Positions 41,645-51,747 of a DNA stretch of 64,000 nt are shown piece after piece. Positions within the stretch are counted from its first letter, which is position 1. Each line of letters opens with the position of its first letter. Source of the DNA: Bradysia coprophila. Taxonomy: Eukaryota; Arthropoda; Insecta; Diptera; Sciaridae. Under the pieces are notes generated by a model. It did not search any database, had not been told where the DNA came from, and saw nothing but the letters and a program-made list of their open reading frames with translations. The DNA lies in assembly GCF_014529535.1 (NCBI RefSeq), contig NW_023503649.1, positions 62,001-126,000 of the forward strand. Direction: 5' to 3'. Made by a program: the position numbers and the translations under genes.

Positions 41645-41815
41645 TTATTTGTGTATCTGTTTCTCACTTCGTTCGGGCTACAACTCGCGAAATTGCCTAA
41701 AATCAAACGTCCAAAACAGATACTCAAAAAAATTTTCATGTAAGGGGTCGAAAACCCGAGAAAAATCTCGAAACTCCTTCATTTTCGGCCCCGACACATG
41801 AAAAACATATTGACA
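41645..41815. mobile_element. MITE family E, partial copy
   Basis: CTCACTTCGTTCGGGCTACA, then GCGAAATTGCCTAAAATCAA and a distal TTTTCGGCCC block. These match the right half of the 28988-29353 element. Confidence 0.7.
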
Positions 41816-42710
41816 TGCTTTTGTTTTCCCTAGGGTCGAAAGTGGTTTTTTACACACCTAGGGAAAACAAGAAATTTGGCTTAGCTTTCGAAAGAATATG
41901 AAATCTATTACACATATCTCGGGATAAAAGTTGAAAAGTCTTGTTTTCATGAGTTTATTGACCTCAGCTTCGCCTCAGATCAAGAAAATTCACTCGAAAA
42001 CTACCTTTCAACTTTTTATCACTTGTTACTGAGCATCTAACCAACATAAAATATTTTGTTTCAAATGTAAAATTTCTTGATCTTGATTTCTTTTAAACTT
42101 TGATTTGGTTTTGTGTAAGTTCTAAGACTATTATCATAGCACTGCTTCTCATTTTTCCAACGTCAAAAAGCCTCAAAATTTTCAAATATGTATGCGTGGT
42201 GTGTTTATATTGACCCTTGACCCTAAGGTATCATGCCTCCTATCTTTACGAGAAAATACAAGGCCAATTTTGATTGCATAAGCCTCCGAATATTTCTTAT
42301 GTTTATGCTGGAAGCAGAGCTGTGCTATTATCCAAAACATGAAGAAATCAGCTACATTGAAAAGTCTTTAGAATATACAAGAAGGGTGTTAATTTAGGTT
42401 TCCCTATGTACGACCACCAGAGATGGAAAACTTTTTTGACATTTCTGATGTCGACAGCAGATGATAAGTTCTCAGGTCGAAGTGACGAAGTGACAATCAA
42501 AATTTGAAATGTAGCAACATTTTTGCCACCATTTTCATCACAAACGGTACTACTCACAGTACCCACAGAATAAAAACCTTATTATGTCAAAATCCATGTG
42601 GATATGACACTTATGACATTTTGCAACCGGCAGCAAAATAATAATAAGTTCAGTCATTTTACTTATCAAAACATAAATATTAGCTTAAAAGTCCAGCACA
42701 TTTAGTTAAA

Positions 42711-44296
42711 ATGATGCGAACGATCTGCGGCTTCAATTCAAAAATAATTCGAAAATCATACGTAAGTGTGTCATGCTTGAAGGCTGTAAAATGTATATAA
42801 GAAAATGCCTTCTAAAATTTCCTAGAGCACTGTCCAGAAACCAATAGTCACATTGGATAAAAAAGTTGCAGAAGATCTAGAAAGTGAAGTTTTCAAACCT
42901 CGTCACCATCCTGGCACGGATAAAGCCAAAGTTGTTACCGTACCACCTCGAATAGTATCATCAATTTTCAAGTCTCTCAAAGGTTGTACTCAGAAGGTGT
43001 TGGCAATGATACCTTTTTTGACCAAACAATTTGAAACTCCGTAGATGCTCCTGTGAAAGGTGTTTATCGAGATGCTCAAGCGCTAAACCGATACTTGAAG
43101 GGACGTCACATACCACCGGAACAAAATCTGGTTAAATATAAGCGCCAGATGATTGCCGATAAGCTGAGTCAGACAATGGATTTGAGTGATGAGAAGAAAC
43201 AGAAGAAATATGATGCTAAAGTTGATAAAACATTGAAATCACAAATCTATAACTGGGAACCGATGGTGTACGATGAGTACAAAGCGCTGCAATACGTCCT
43301 CGGTCGATCCGCACAGGAATACTCAACAGTACTGAGGATATTCACCGAAATTCAGAACAGAGATCCAACATTTAAGCCGAGAAGTTATTTTGATTTCGGT
43401 TCTGGTGTCGGAACTGGATTGTGGGCCGCTTCGAAACTGTGGAAAGATTCAATTTTCGAGTATTTTATGGTTGATTCGAGTCGAAGTATGAATGATCTGG
43501 CTGATCTGATTTTGCGTGACGGCGACGAAAATATACAAATGGAACTGAGGAACGTTAATTTCAGACAATTTTTCCCTGCATCGATTGAGGTAAGTCTTTA
43601 TCGTTGACATAATGGTATGACTTTCAATTGGTTCTGATTTGTAGACTACCTACGACATCGTTATTTCTGCCTACAGTCTCTTCGAATTGCCCGACACCCA
43701 GGCACGCCTTGAAACGATCTTGAGTTTATGGAACAGATGCGAAAGTTATTTAGTTCTTGTTGAAAATGGGACAATGGCTGGATTTAAATTGATAAATGAA
43801 GCTCGTGATTTTATACTTCACCTGAACGAAAAGAGCGAATCTGGGCCAGTAGGTCACATTTTTGCACCGGTTCGTATAATAATTGATAAACATCGGAAAA
43901 CTGATATTGATTTGCGATATTCTATTACTTTAGTGTGCACACAATATGACGTGTCCTCGACTGCTCGCTGACGATAGATCACCATGTAATTTTGTTACAT
44001 CCTATATGCCATTGCCCCTGGATCCGGAAGGTGCCAATTTGCCACAAAAGGAACTGTACAGCTATGTGGTGTTGAAAAAAGGTCCGAATACTGATTGTGA
44101 CAAATGGCCTCGGATAGTCAGACCAACGTTGATTCGATCGAAGCACGCGATATGCCGAATGTGTACGAAAGACGGTAATTTACAGGAAGTGATATTCACA
44201 CAGTCCAAACATGGCAAGCTTCCATACAGATGCGCCAGATCGTCGAAATGGGGAGATCGTTTACCAATAAGCATTGATGCTCGTACTGAGATTTAA
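42711..44296 (+). CDS. METTL17: METTL17-like mitoribosome small-subunit assembly factor
   Basis: Exons 42711-42761, 42826-42982, 43045-43589, 43645-43869 and 43934-44296 give 446 residues. A short basic N-terminus (MMRTICGFNSKIIRKSY) suits mitochondrial import. The Rossmann methyltransferase fold shows YFDFGSGVGTGLWAA (SAM-binding loop) and FMVDSSRSM. After it comes a cysteine set, CAHNMTCPR ... PCNF, with later Cys pairs (AICRMC, YRCARSSKWG). These fit the iron-sulphur-binding C-terminal module of METTL17/Rsm22, which stabilises the small mitoribosomal subunit during assembly. The third intron is short (55 bp), as is the fourth (64 bp). The 3' end faces HMCES. Confidence 0.92.
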
Positions 44297-44338
44297 TTTA
44301 CAACAAAACAGTATAATAGAAACAGTTGGTATGAAAAG

Positions 44339-45576
44339 TTATTCGGATTTTTTCTTCTTGATCAGCCAATTGTCCATCAATGGATTGGAAATTTTTCGCT
44401 TGCCAGCTTTAATGGGCTTGTTGCATTCGTCCGACTTATTTCGGGAGTTATTTACAATGTTCGAAACTTGATGCCACTTTAATGAAGTAGCCGGACGTAG
44501 GCATTTCATTGCATCGTCCATTGGTACGCGCTTGTAGTCTAACCAATCCTGTAATGAGAACAAAAGACAATGTTGAACAAATCGTGCGAAATAACCGACC
44601 CATTAAATTGATAAAAGGATTCACTAACAGCCAATTGTTCCTCGGTCTCTAAAATAGCTGGACTGCGATGATGTAGCCACGAGAATTTATCGTCCGATTC
44701 AAATGTTATGACTGTGTAACTGTACATGTCGTCACCGTTTTTATCCGTCCAAACATCAAACAATCCAGCCATCTTCAGTAAGTTAACATCCTTGCCATCA
44801 TTAAATGTTTTAGCATCCGTAATCTCAACCGATGCATTTTGCGGCATGTAAAAGTAGTAAGCTGGTCTCTCTGACGATTTCAGTTCCTTGGTGGTTTGCC
44901 ATTCATAAAATCCTTCGCAGACGACGACGCAGCGTTGACCCTTTTCGAATGATCGTTTGTACATTTTGGATGTTGTCATGGTTTCCAGTCGACAATTGTT
45001 GGTGGTCAGTTTATGGTTCTTGTAGTCACCCTTATTTTTAGCGATATGGAAATTCTTGGTCAACCAAATCACATGATTAGGAAAGATTCGACTTACAGTG
45101 TGCCAAAATGGAATCATTCCCCACATCATCGGCACGAGAACTCTGTCAGAGCTATCGGTAGGCTCTTCCGAAACATGATTTGATGAAATTAGAACGGGTG
45201 TCACCTGTAAAGGACAATCAAACTAGGGTAAATGTTGGAGTATGTAAAGTGTGAAGGCGTGCGTACATCAGTTGGACAAATATTTGTGGATGGTTGATAA
45301 CTTTTTCCACAATTGAATTCTTGACGAAATTCCGGCGTCTTTTGCTTTTCATCCTTACTCGATTTATACTGACAAGCGTGCTTTACCTCATCAGGACCAA
45401 GAGTTCTGAAAACGTAAACATTGACCTTGAATTTTCGATGTGCACAAATTACGCGGAAACAAATATTTCAATTAATTATTGCTGTCGAGTAGGTTTTCAT
45501 CCTGATCATTTAGAAAAGAGAGAATCAGAGATATGCTGTAGTTAATCACCACTTACAAACATGTTCTGCCACACAT
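44339..45576 (-). CDS. HMCES: HMCES abasic-site shielding protein (SRAP)
   Basis: Four minus-strand exons, 45576-45557, 45405-45267, 45204-44629 and 44548-44339, give 314 residues. The protein starts MCGR, with Cys2 as the residue that crosslinks abasic DNA. It continues with SYQPSTNICPTD, VPMMWGMIPFWH, CRLE(T), the catalytic-type CEGFYEW and the His motif LHHRSPAIL. All are SRAP-domain signatures. The end VSNIVNNSRNKSDEC is also typical. A basic tail follows (KKKKSE). HMCES covers abasic sites in single-stranded DNA at replication forks and is then degraded. A 20-base first exon is required to carry MCGRTC and is supported by its GTAAGT donor. Confidence 0.93.
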
Positions 45577-46286
45577 TTTGAATGAATAATATTTTGTAAA
45601 CAAAATCAACTCTGTGAAGCCAAAAGATTGTTGTGAAATTCACCAGTGTTTTCTTATTCTTCTAAGTGGAATAGTGAACCGATCTGAACAATTTGAACAC
45701 AAAAGCAGAGTGAAAATGTATCTAGAATTGTAACTGAAACATTCAATTTACTATTCATTTAACCGTGTGCATAGTTGTTGGGGAAAATACTGGACGCGAT
45801 ACATATGAAATCAGGTCTAGATATAGAATTTCTTTCAACCATAAAAATAAATAGTTCACGCCTTAAATGCACCGCTACATTTCAATGTTGAGTGAATGAG
45901 CTGAGGAATATCAACGCACTCTAATATGAGAATATCGAATTGGCGGTAATTGACTGCGTTAATTAGACCCTACTCACTTTCCATTTTGAATTTTTGACGC
46001 ACTTATGGCGTAAATCAACGTAAATCAACCGATTGAAGTCCGTTGTGTAAATCCAATACTCTCTCTAGCATCCAAACTCTCTCAAAAAATCGACTTAGGG
46101 GGGAAAATAAGTTTGAGAAACACTGTTTTTTAAAATGGCTTAAACACAACAACAACAACACGAGCGAACAAAGTAGCAGTGATTCATAAACGTATCTACC
46201 ACCTTAATAATTGTAGTTTGGTTGCTAGGGAGGGTATTGGTAAATCCATCTAATACAGTGTTTAAGGGTTTAAGTATAGCGAAAAC
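45577..46286. other. Intergenic, upstream of HMCES
   Basis: No gene. A block at 46201-46240 (TTGGTTGCTAGGGAGGGTATT) is shared with 23310-23342. Confidence 0.4.
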
Positions 46287-46491
46287 CAATGAAAGTACAT
46301 AAGTAGGTATGGCCAGTCCATACCAGTCGGAGCACATACGGATTTGCATGGCGCCACCTCAAACGAACTCATTTCTAGTGGAAATTTGCACTAGAAATGA
46401 GTTCGTTTGAGGTGGCGCCATGCAAATCCGTATGTGCTCCGGCTAGAAGAAATTTGAACGTTTGGCCATACCTATCTATTTACTTTCATTG
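46287..46491. mobile_element. TIR element family B, copy 3, near-perfect hairpin
   Basis: The ends CAATGAAAGTA / TACTTTCATTG are perfect inverses. The 8-bp target duplication GCGAAAAC lies at 46279-46286 and 46492-46499. Inside, 52-bp arms at 46329-46380 and 46389-46440 are exact inverses around an 8-base spacer, so 104 of 112 bases pair. Family as at 26458 and 26627. Confidence 0.93.
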
Positions 46492-46517
46492 GCGAAAACC
46501 AGTTAAATTTAATTGTT

Positions 46518-46626
46518 CTCGGGGTCAGCTGTCAAATATTCATCGATGAAAAAAGAAATTGAGAGTTGAGCCCAGTTTTAATTTGTATGTGATTTCTCTC
46601 ATTTTGACGTGTGACCCCGAGACCAG
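46518..46626. mobile_element. Short TIR element
   Basis: TCTCGGGGTCA at 46517 and TGACCCCGAGA-like sequence near 46612-46623 form inverted ends around ~85 bp. A wider weak inverted pair (ACAGTGTTTAAG at 46255, CTCAAACACTGT at 46658) suggests that this and the family B copy sit inside an older element. Confidence 0.5.
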
Positions 46627-47185
46627 TTTAAACAAAGTGGTCAAAAATCGCTTTGCTCAAACACTGTATACCAAATGCAACACAATGTCTGTCCGGTCTA
46701 TCCAAACACCAATATGACATATTTGAGGTCGAGGACCGATAGGTTGTTTCAATGATCGGAGTTGCCAATGTATACATGACGAAATTCAGAAGTTGTGCGT
46801 TACACTAGAATTTATTATTAAATTTAGCCGTTCTACCTGAACCTGAATCGACCTCTACTACCTTGTATCATTCATATGTGGTGTCAGCAATGAGCAGGAA
46901 TTTTACTTGGCTACTCGATAATAATACTGGTTATGCTTCCTATCTGTAACAGGTTAACTGTCTCCACCACCTGTCAAATCTTTTCGGTAATTGACGATGA
47001 ATATTATTTAAGCAACTAAACACTATATCGATTACTTTCTATATAAACGCGTGTACGTGCGTGTGTGGATATTCAAAATATATAGTTTCGTAGCCAACAT
47101 GTGTTTCGATCTTAATTTGATTCATTTGATTATCATTTGATCAAGACAAACAAGGTTTATTTTAACACGTTGATCGGACAAAATA
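46627..47185. other. Intergenic, upstream of CBS
   Basis: No gene. Probable promoter and 5' UTR of CBS; a GTGTACGTGCGTGTGTGG tract lies at 47050. No core motif is certain. Confidence 0.4.
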
Positions 47186-48700
47186 ATGGAAAAAAACCTG
47201 AATGGAACTAGTGAAAAATGTGACGAAAAGGCGTGTCGCTGGTATGCATGGAAAGAACATACTCATCGTGACTACGAGCTGGAAAAAAATGTTTTTGCCA
47301 ACGTTTTGCATGTCATCGGCAAAACGCCTCTCATAAAACTCAACAAGATTCCTCAAGCCGAAGGACTACAGTGCAATGTTTACGTGAAAGTGGAATTCTT
47401 TAATCCAGGAGGGTCGATTAAAGACCGTGTTGCCCTTCGCATGATCGAAGATGCTGAAAAATTGGGAAAATTGACACCAGGATGTACGATCATCGAATCG
47501 TCTTCAGGGAACACTGGCATTGGGTTAGCGATGGCGTGTGCAGTAAAGGGCTACAAATGTGTGATTGTTATGCCGGATAAAATGTCAGAAGAAAAAGTGG
47601 CCGTTATAAAACTATTTGGTGCAAAAATTGTACTCACGCCGACGGAATCAGGCTCGGACGATCCCGATGGTTTGATTATGGTGGCGAAACGGTTAAACCA
47701 AGAAATTCCCAATTCGGTAATCTTAGATCAGCACGAAAACTCCGGAAATCCTCTGTCGCATTACGACGGAACAGGAGAGGAGATTCTCTATCAACTGGAT
47801 GATAAAGTTGACATGGTTGTGTGTGGAGTTGGAACTGGCGGGTCAATTACAGGAATAAGTGGGAAAGTCAAAGAGCGCTGTCCTGAATGTATCATCGTTG
47901 GTGTCGACGCAGAGGACTCCGTGCTTTCTCAGCCCGAAAAGGTGAAGCAAAGTGATGTCATATTCTACGAAGTTGAGGGAATTGGCTACGACTTTATTCC
48001 GAATGTTTTTCATCGTCATTTGGTAGATCGTTGGATTAGGACAAATGATAAAATGAGTTTCCAGATGATTCGACGACTAATTCGTGAAGAGGGCATCTTA
48101 TCTGGTGGCAGTAGTGGAGCAGTTTTGGCTGGTGCACTTCAATCAGCGAAAGATTTGAAAACAGGACAAAATTGTGTTGTCATTTTATCGGACGGCATTC
48201 GTAATTACATGAATAAATTCGTCATTGACAACTGGCTGGAGGCGAGAATGTTCAAAGAAATAGAAAACAAGTTTAATCACTGGTGGTGGACCCACACCGT
48301 CAAAGACCTGAATGTTAAGATACCAAAACATGTTTCAAATGATTCATTAGTCATTGATGCGCTAAATCTTGTAAAATCCGAGGGCCTGCAGCATGTGCCA
48401 ATCGCCGACGAAAATGGAACTTTAGAAGGCTTTTTGAATCTTAAGGACTTAACGAAAAAAGTTGTTAGCCAAAATTGCTCTCTTAATCAATCGATTAATA
48501 TGGTAGTCTTTAAGCAATTCCATAGTGCAGTAGAAACAACAACTCTCGGCTTTGTTGCGAGGATTCTAGAAACAGATGAGTTCGTAGCTGTTCTGAACAG
48601 TGCAAACCATTGCATAGGTATTGTTACGCACATAGATTTGTTAAATTTCATCGGATTGAGTAATATTAATAAAGTCAATGTTAATGGAAACGGAATATGA
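47186..48700 (+). CDS. CBS: Cystathionine beta-synthase, single exon
   Basis: A 504-residue uninterrupted ORF. The N-terminus has KACRWYAWKEHTHRD, where a Cys and a His fit the haem-ligand pair of animal CBS, although spacing is shorter than in humans. The fold-type II PLP core follows: HVIGKTPLIKLNK, NPGGSIKDRVALRM (PLP lysine about 79), SSSGNTGIGLAMA, GVGTGGSITGISGK and GGSSGAVLAGAL. The C-terminal third has two CBS motifs (HVPIADENGTLEGFL; FVAVLNSANHCIGIVTHIDLL), the usual regulatory Bateman module. It condenses serine and homocysteine into cystathionine, a cytosolic transsulphuration step. The gene has no intron, unlike most genes here. That fits a retrocopy or ancestral intron loss. No poly(A) tract or target duplication was found. 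Confidence 0.95.
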   Translation: MEKNLNGTSEKCDEKACRWYAWKEHTHRDYELEKNVFANVLHVIGKTPLIKLNKIPQAEGLQCNVYVKVEFFNPGGSIKDRVALRMIEDAEKLGKLTPGCTIIESSSGNTGIGLAMACAVKGYKCVIVMPDKMSEEKVAVIKLFGAKIVLTPTESGSDDPDGLIMVAKRLNQEIPNSVILDQHENSGNPLSHYDGTGEEILYQLDDKVDMVVCGVGTGGSITGISGKVKERCPECIIVGVDAEDSVLSQPEKVKQSDVIFYEVEGIGYDFIPNVFHRHLVDRWIRTNDKMSFQMIRRLIREEGILSGGSSGAVLAGALQSAKDLKTGQNCVVILSDGIRNYMNKFVIDNWLEARMFKEIENKFNHWWWTHTVKDLNVKIPKHVSNDSLVIDALNLVKSEGLQHVPIADENGTLEGFLNLKDLTKKVVSQNCSLNQSINMVVFKQFHSAVETTTLGFVARILETDEFVAVLNSANHCIGIVTHIDLLNFIGLSNINKVNVNGNGI

Positions 48701-51700
48701 ATAGTAATCCTTTGACCGAATATATAAATTTAAAGTAAACTAACATTTCTACTAACATTTAATTTGTGACATCAAAATTTTCTGTTTTTCGATTTAATTT
48801 ATTGATTCTTTGATCGTTTGTTCTTTTCGTTAACTTTCATCAAATAAATTGTAGACTTCATTCTGGCATTTTCATTACATTTCCAAATTTCTTGTCTTCG
48901 AATTAAAAAATTTCTCGACTAGCTAGAAAACAGAAGTCTCTGTTTGCTATTGTCAACAATGAACTATCGTTAGTTGAATATCGATGGAAGAAAAACATAA
49001 AATTGTTTGCATAAGTCAATTTTGCCTTCCATCGATAGTGAACTTACGATAAATCAATCATCTTATAAAAGTAGAAGTAGGTATGAGATGAGTTGTTACA
49101 AATCAGGCCGAATCAGAAAAATCCGAAACGAGATTCGGAATCTTCGTATATGCAGGCGACAAGAAATGCTCTATATAGGAAACGGTATGATATCAGAATC
49201 AATGTTATTGAAGGTAAGAGCTCCATTTTCGAATTAATTGAATAACCCTGGTCTACAAAAATAAATTTGTAGTGGACCCTAAGACAAAACTCAATAGAAA
49301 ACTCTTTTTGGATGAATATGTTCGATTTTTGCATAATTATTTTAGCTTTTAACAAAGAGCAGGTCATCCCATCAACAACAAACAACAGAAGAGCTTAGCG
49401 ATGGGCTCTGGTTAGTATGTTCGCTTATTACAGTACGATTCAAAAGTATTCAATCACATGATGTTTTCAATGTACATTCTCATACCGGATTTTCACGAAA
49501 GATGCCGAATTGGAACGTTTGATCCCTAATCTTTAAAGGAATAATATTTTCTTAAAATTATTTTAACTGCATAGCCAACAACATTGTTCCCAGAATAAAT
49601 ACACCTTTGGAAAAATAGAGATATCTAAAAAATATTTTTCCTTTATAGTTTAAGGATCAAGCTTTACAATACGACATCTTTCGTGACAATTCGGTACCAT
49701 TCAGATTTTTGACGCCCTCACGAATCAAAGCGTCATTGGATATGTAGTCTCGTCACAATTGCACAGTTTTCTGCTAATAATGTTTACTAAATGCAGAGCC
49801 TATTTTAAGGAATTTGAATTCCATTTATTCCTGAAAAAACATTTTTGGTTCGTAAACTTAAAAAATATGTAAAATAAATTGGTTGGCTAGTTGAAGATCA
49901 AAAACAACTAAAAATCCGTTAAAAATAGTCTCCGACGTGAAACAGACAAATAAAAACATCTAAAAAATTAAGGAATCTCAGGGATTTCAAATCCACTAAA
50001 CCAGCCCCTGAGTTAAGTATTGTAGAAAGAATAATTCTCTTTTAATGTTGAAACAAATTTGTCTATATTTTCCATAATTACTTTTTTTTATGCTAAACAA
50101 AAAACGATTTATTCTCTTTAATATGTACACAGTGTTCTCACCATTTACAAATATGTATAATATATACTCTTATTAATTCGAATGAAGGAACTTAAATTTA
50201 TATGTATACCAAAAGTAAATTCACATTTAAAAAAATACATATTTATAGCCCAGAAAAAAGTGTGTAAACCTAAAATAAATTCAAATAAAAAAAAATTCTG
50301 TCCGGCATTACAAAAACTATAATGATGGTTACGGTTATCTATAAATATTTTTCTTATATTAAAAAAAATCGTTTTTATTTAGAGCAATAATAATCACATT
50401 CATTTCTTCAATTTTCTTCTCTTTTCTTATTTCCTTCTTATTAAAATTGTTTAATTTAATAATTTAGTTTACCGTCGTCATTTTAACAGTCCTGCACACA
50501 TTTTTGTTTGCTTGTAAATAACCAAAAAAAAAAACAAAAAAAAATCTATTTCTACGTCACGATTATGCATCCGAATCATTTACGGTATCCCTTTCAAACG
50601 CTAGGCCCACAATATACTAACAAATTGGTTTTTTGTTGCAATAATATTCAATTAAGCAAACAACTTTTATACGCGGATTAATTCTCAAATTCTAAATCAA
50701 CTAATAAATATGTTCTCTGTTTCAATTTTACTAAATATAAAAAGTGTTTTCTGTTTTGAAACGTTGAATAGAAAGAGTCCTATGAATATATATGTGGTGA
50801 CAGAATAGTCTGTTAACAGAACAAGAACAATTTAACAGGAAACGGATGGAATTCGAATTACTTCCATACTTTTATTATAAGAATTGTTATCGACACAAGC
50901 TAAAGAAATGGGCGATGAACTCTGATCAATAGAATTAATAGACTCGGTTGATGGTTCCAGAGAAAGAATTATCAGCACCGATAATTTCAAACAAAATCAT
51001 TTTACTGATACCACATCCACAATGCGATATCGATGTTACTACTATGTATATAGCAAAACAGGCCCATTGGAGGCTTAGGTACTGGACTTGTCCCTCCCAT
51101 TCATACTAAACATATACACTATACGTTACGAACATGACGCAATGTTGTTCTTATTGGTAACGCAATTGGGATGATAGAGAAAATTGGATCGAAATTTTCG
51201 GTCCTGATAATTATCTGACATCATCTGACATCTGACATTTGACATCATCTGACAAGACATTAGGTTTGCTCTGGAAAATTGTACTTTTCAAGAAAATTTT
51301 TACTTTCAAACGATGTTTCACTTGACTGAAAGTCAAGGGTCTGGCGGCAAAAAAATTTCTGCTTGTGATTCACTGAAGAAAGAAATCGAAACGGAATTTC
51401 AATAAGAATTTATTCATCGATAAATTACTTGAAAAAAAAAATGGATTATAAACATCAAAGTTCAGGAAGCGACACTTTTCTTTGAGTACAATGAAATCTA
51501 GGAATGCAACAACTTAAAGAACAATTTCACTTTATGTCTTTATGTCTTCAACTCTAATGATCCAATGAATAGTTTCTCGTCTGAATCTTTTCGAATAAAT
51601 AAACAAAACCGAAAACGAATGCTATCGACTGCACACATTAAATTGTTCTTGTTCGGTTGATCACAATTAAATTGATGAACATAATAATTGATTTACTCAC

Positions 51701-51747
51701 AGTAATTTACTCACTACACATTCACTTCTTACGGTCAATTTTTCATA
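48701..51747. other. Intergenic desert between CBS and TMCC
   Basis: No gene recognised. CAAATAAA at about 48840 may be the CBS poly(A) signal. 48979-49036 holds a hairpin (ATCGATGGAAG ... CTTCCATCGAT). 50797-50945 is the uninterrupted copy of the repeat at 36762. 51220-51262 has short GACATCATCT repeats. The remainder is very AT-rich. Confidence 0.45.
50797..50945. repeat. Interspersed repeat, uninterrupted copy
   Basis: This matches 36762-36797 joined to 36948-37040: GACAGAATAGTCTGT, ACAAGAACAATTTAACAGGA, CTTCCATACTTTTATTATA. It therefore shows the state before the 36798-36947 insertion. Confidence 0.8.

Larger units (their letters stand above)
38999..42710. other. Repeat-rich intergenic region
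   Basis: No gene seen. 39841-40440 looks like an unclassified interspersed repeat. It has CCCGTACGAA at the left, a (GTCT)n-rich tract at 39965-39990 and ACGATAACTTGAG; TTCGTACGGG-type ends occur near 41021 and 41192. 40690-40790 is a degenerate TATATA-rich tandem tract. 41645-41815 is a partial family E MITE. The METTL17 promoter must lie just before 42711. Confidence 0.5.
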
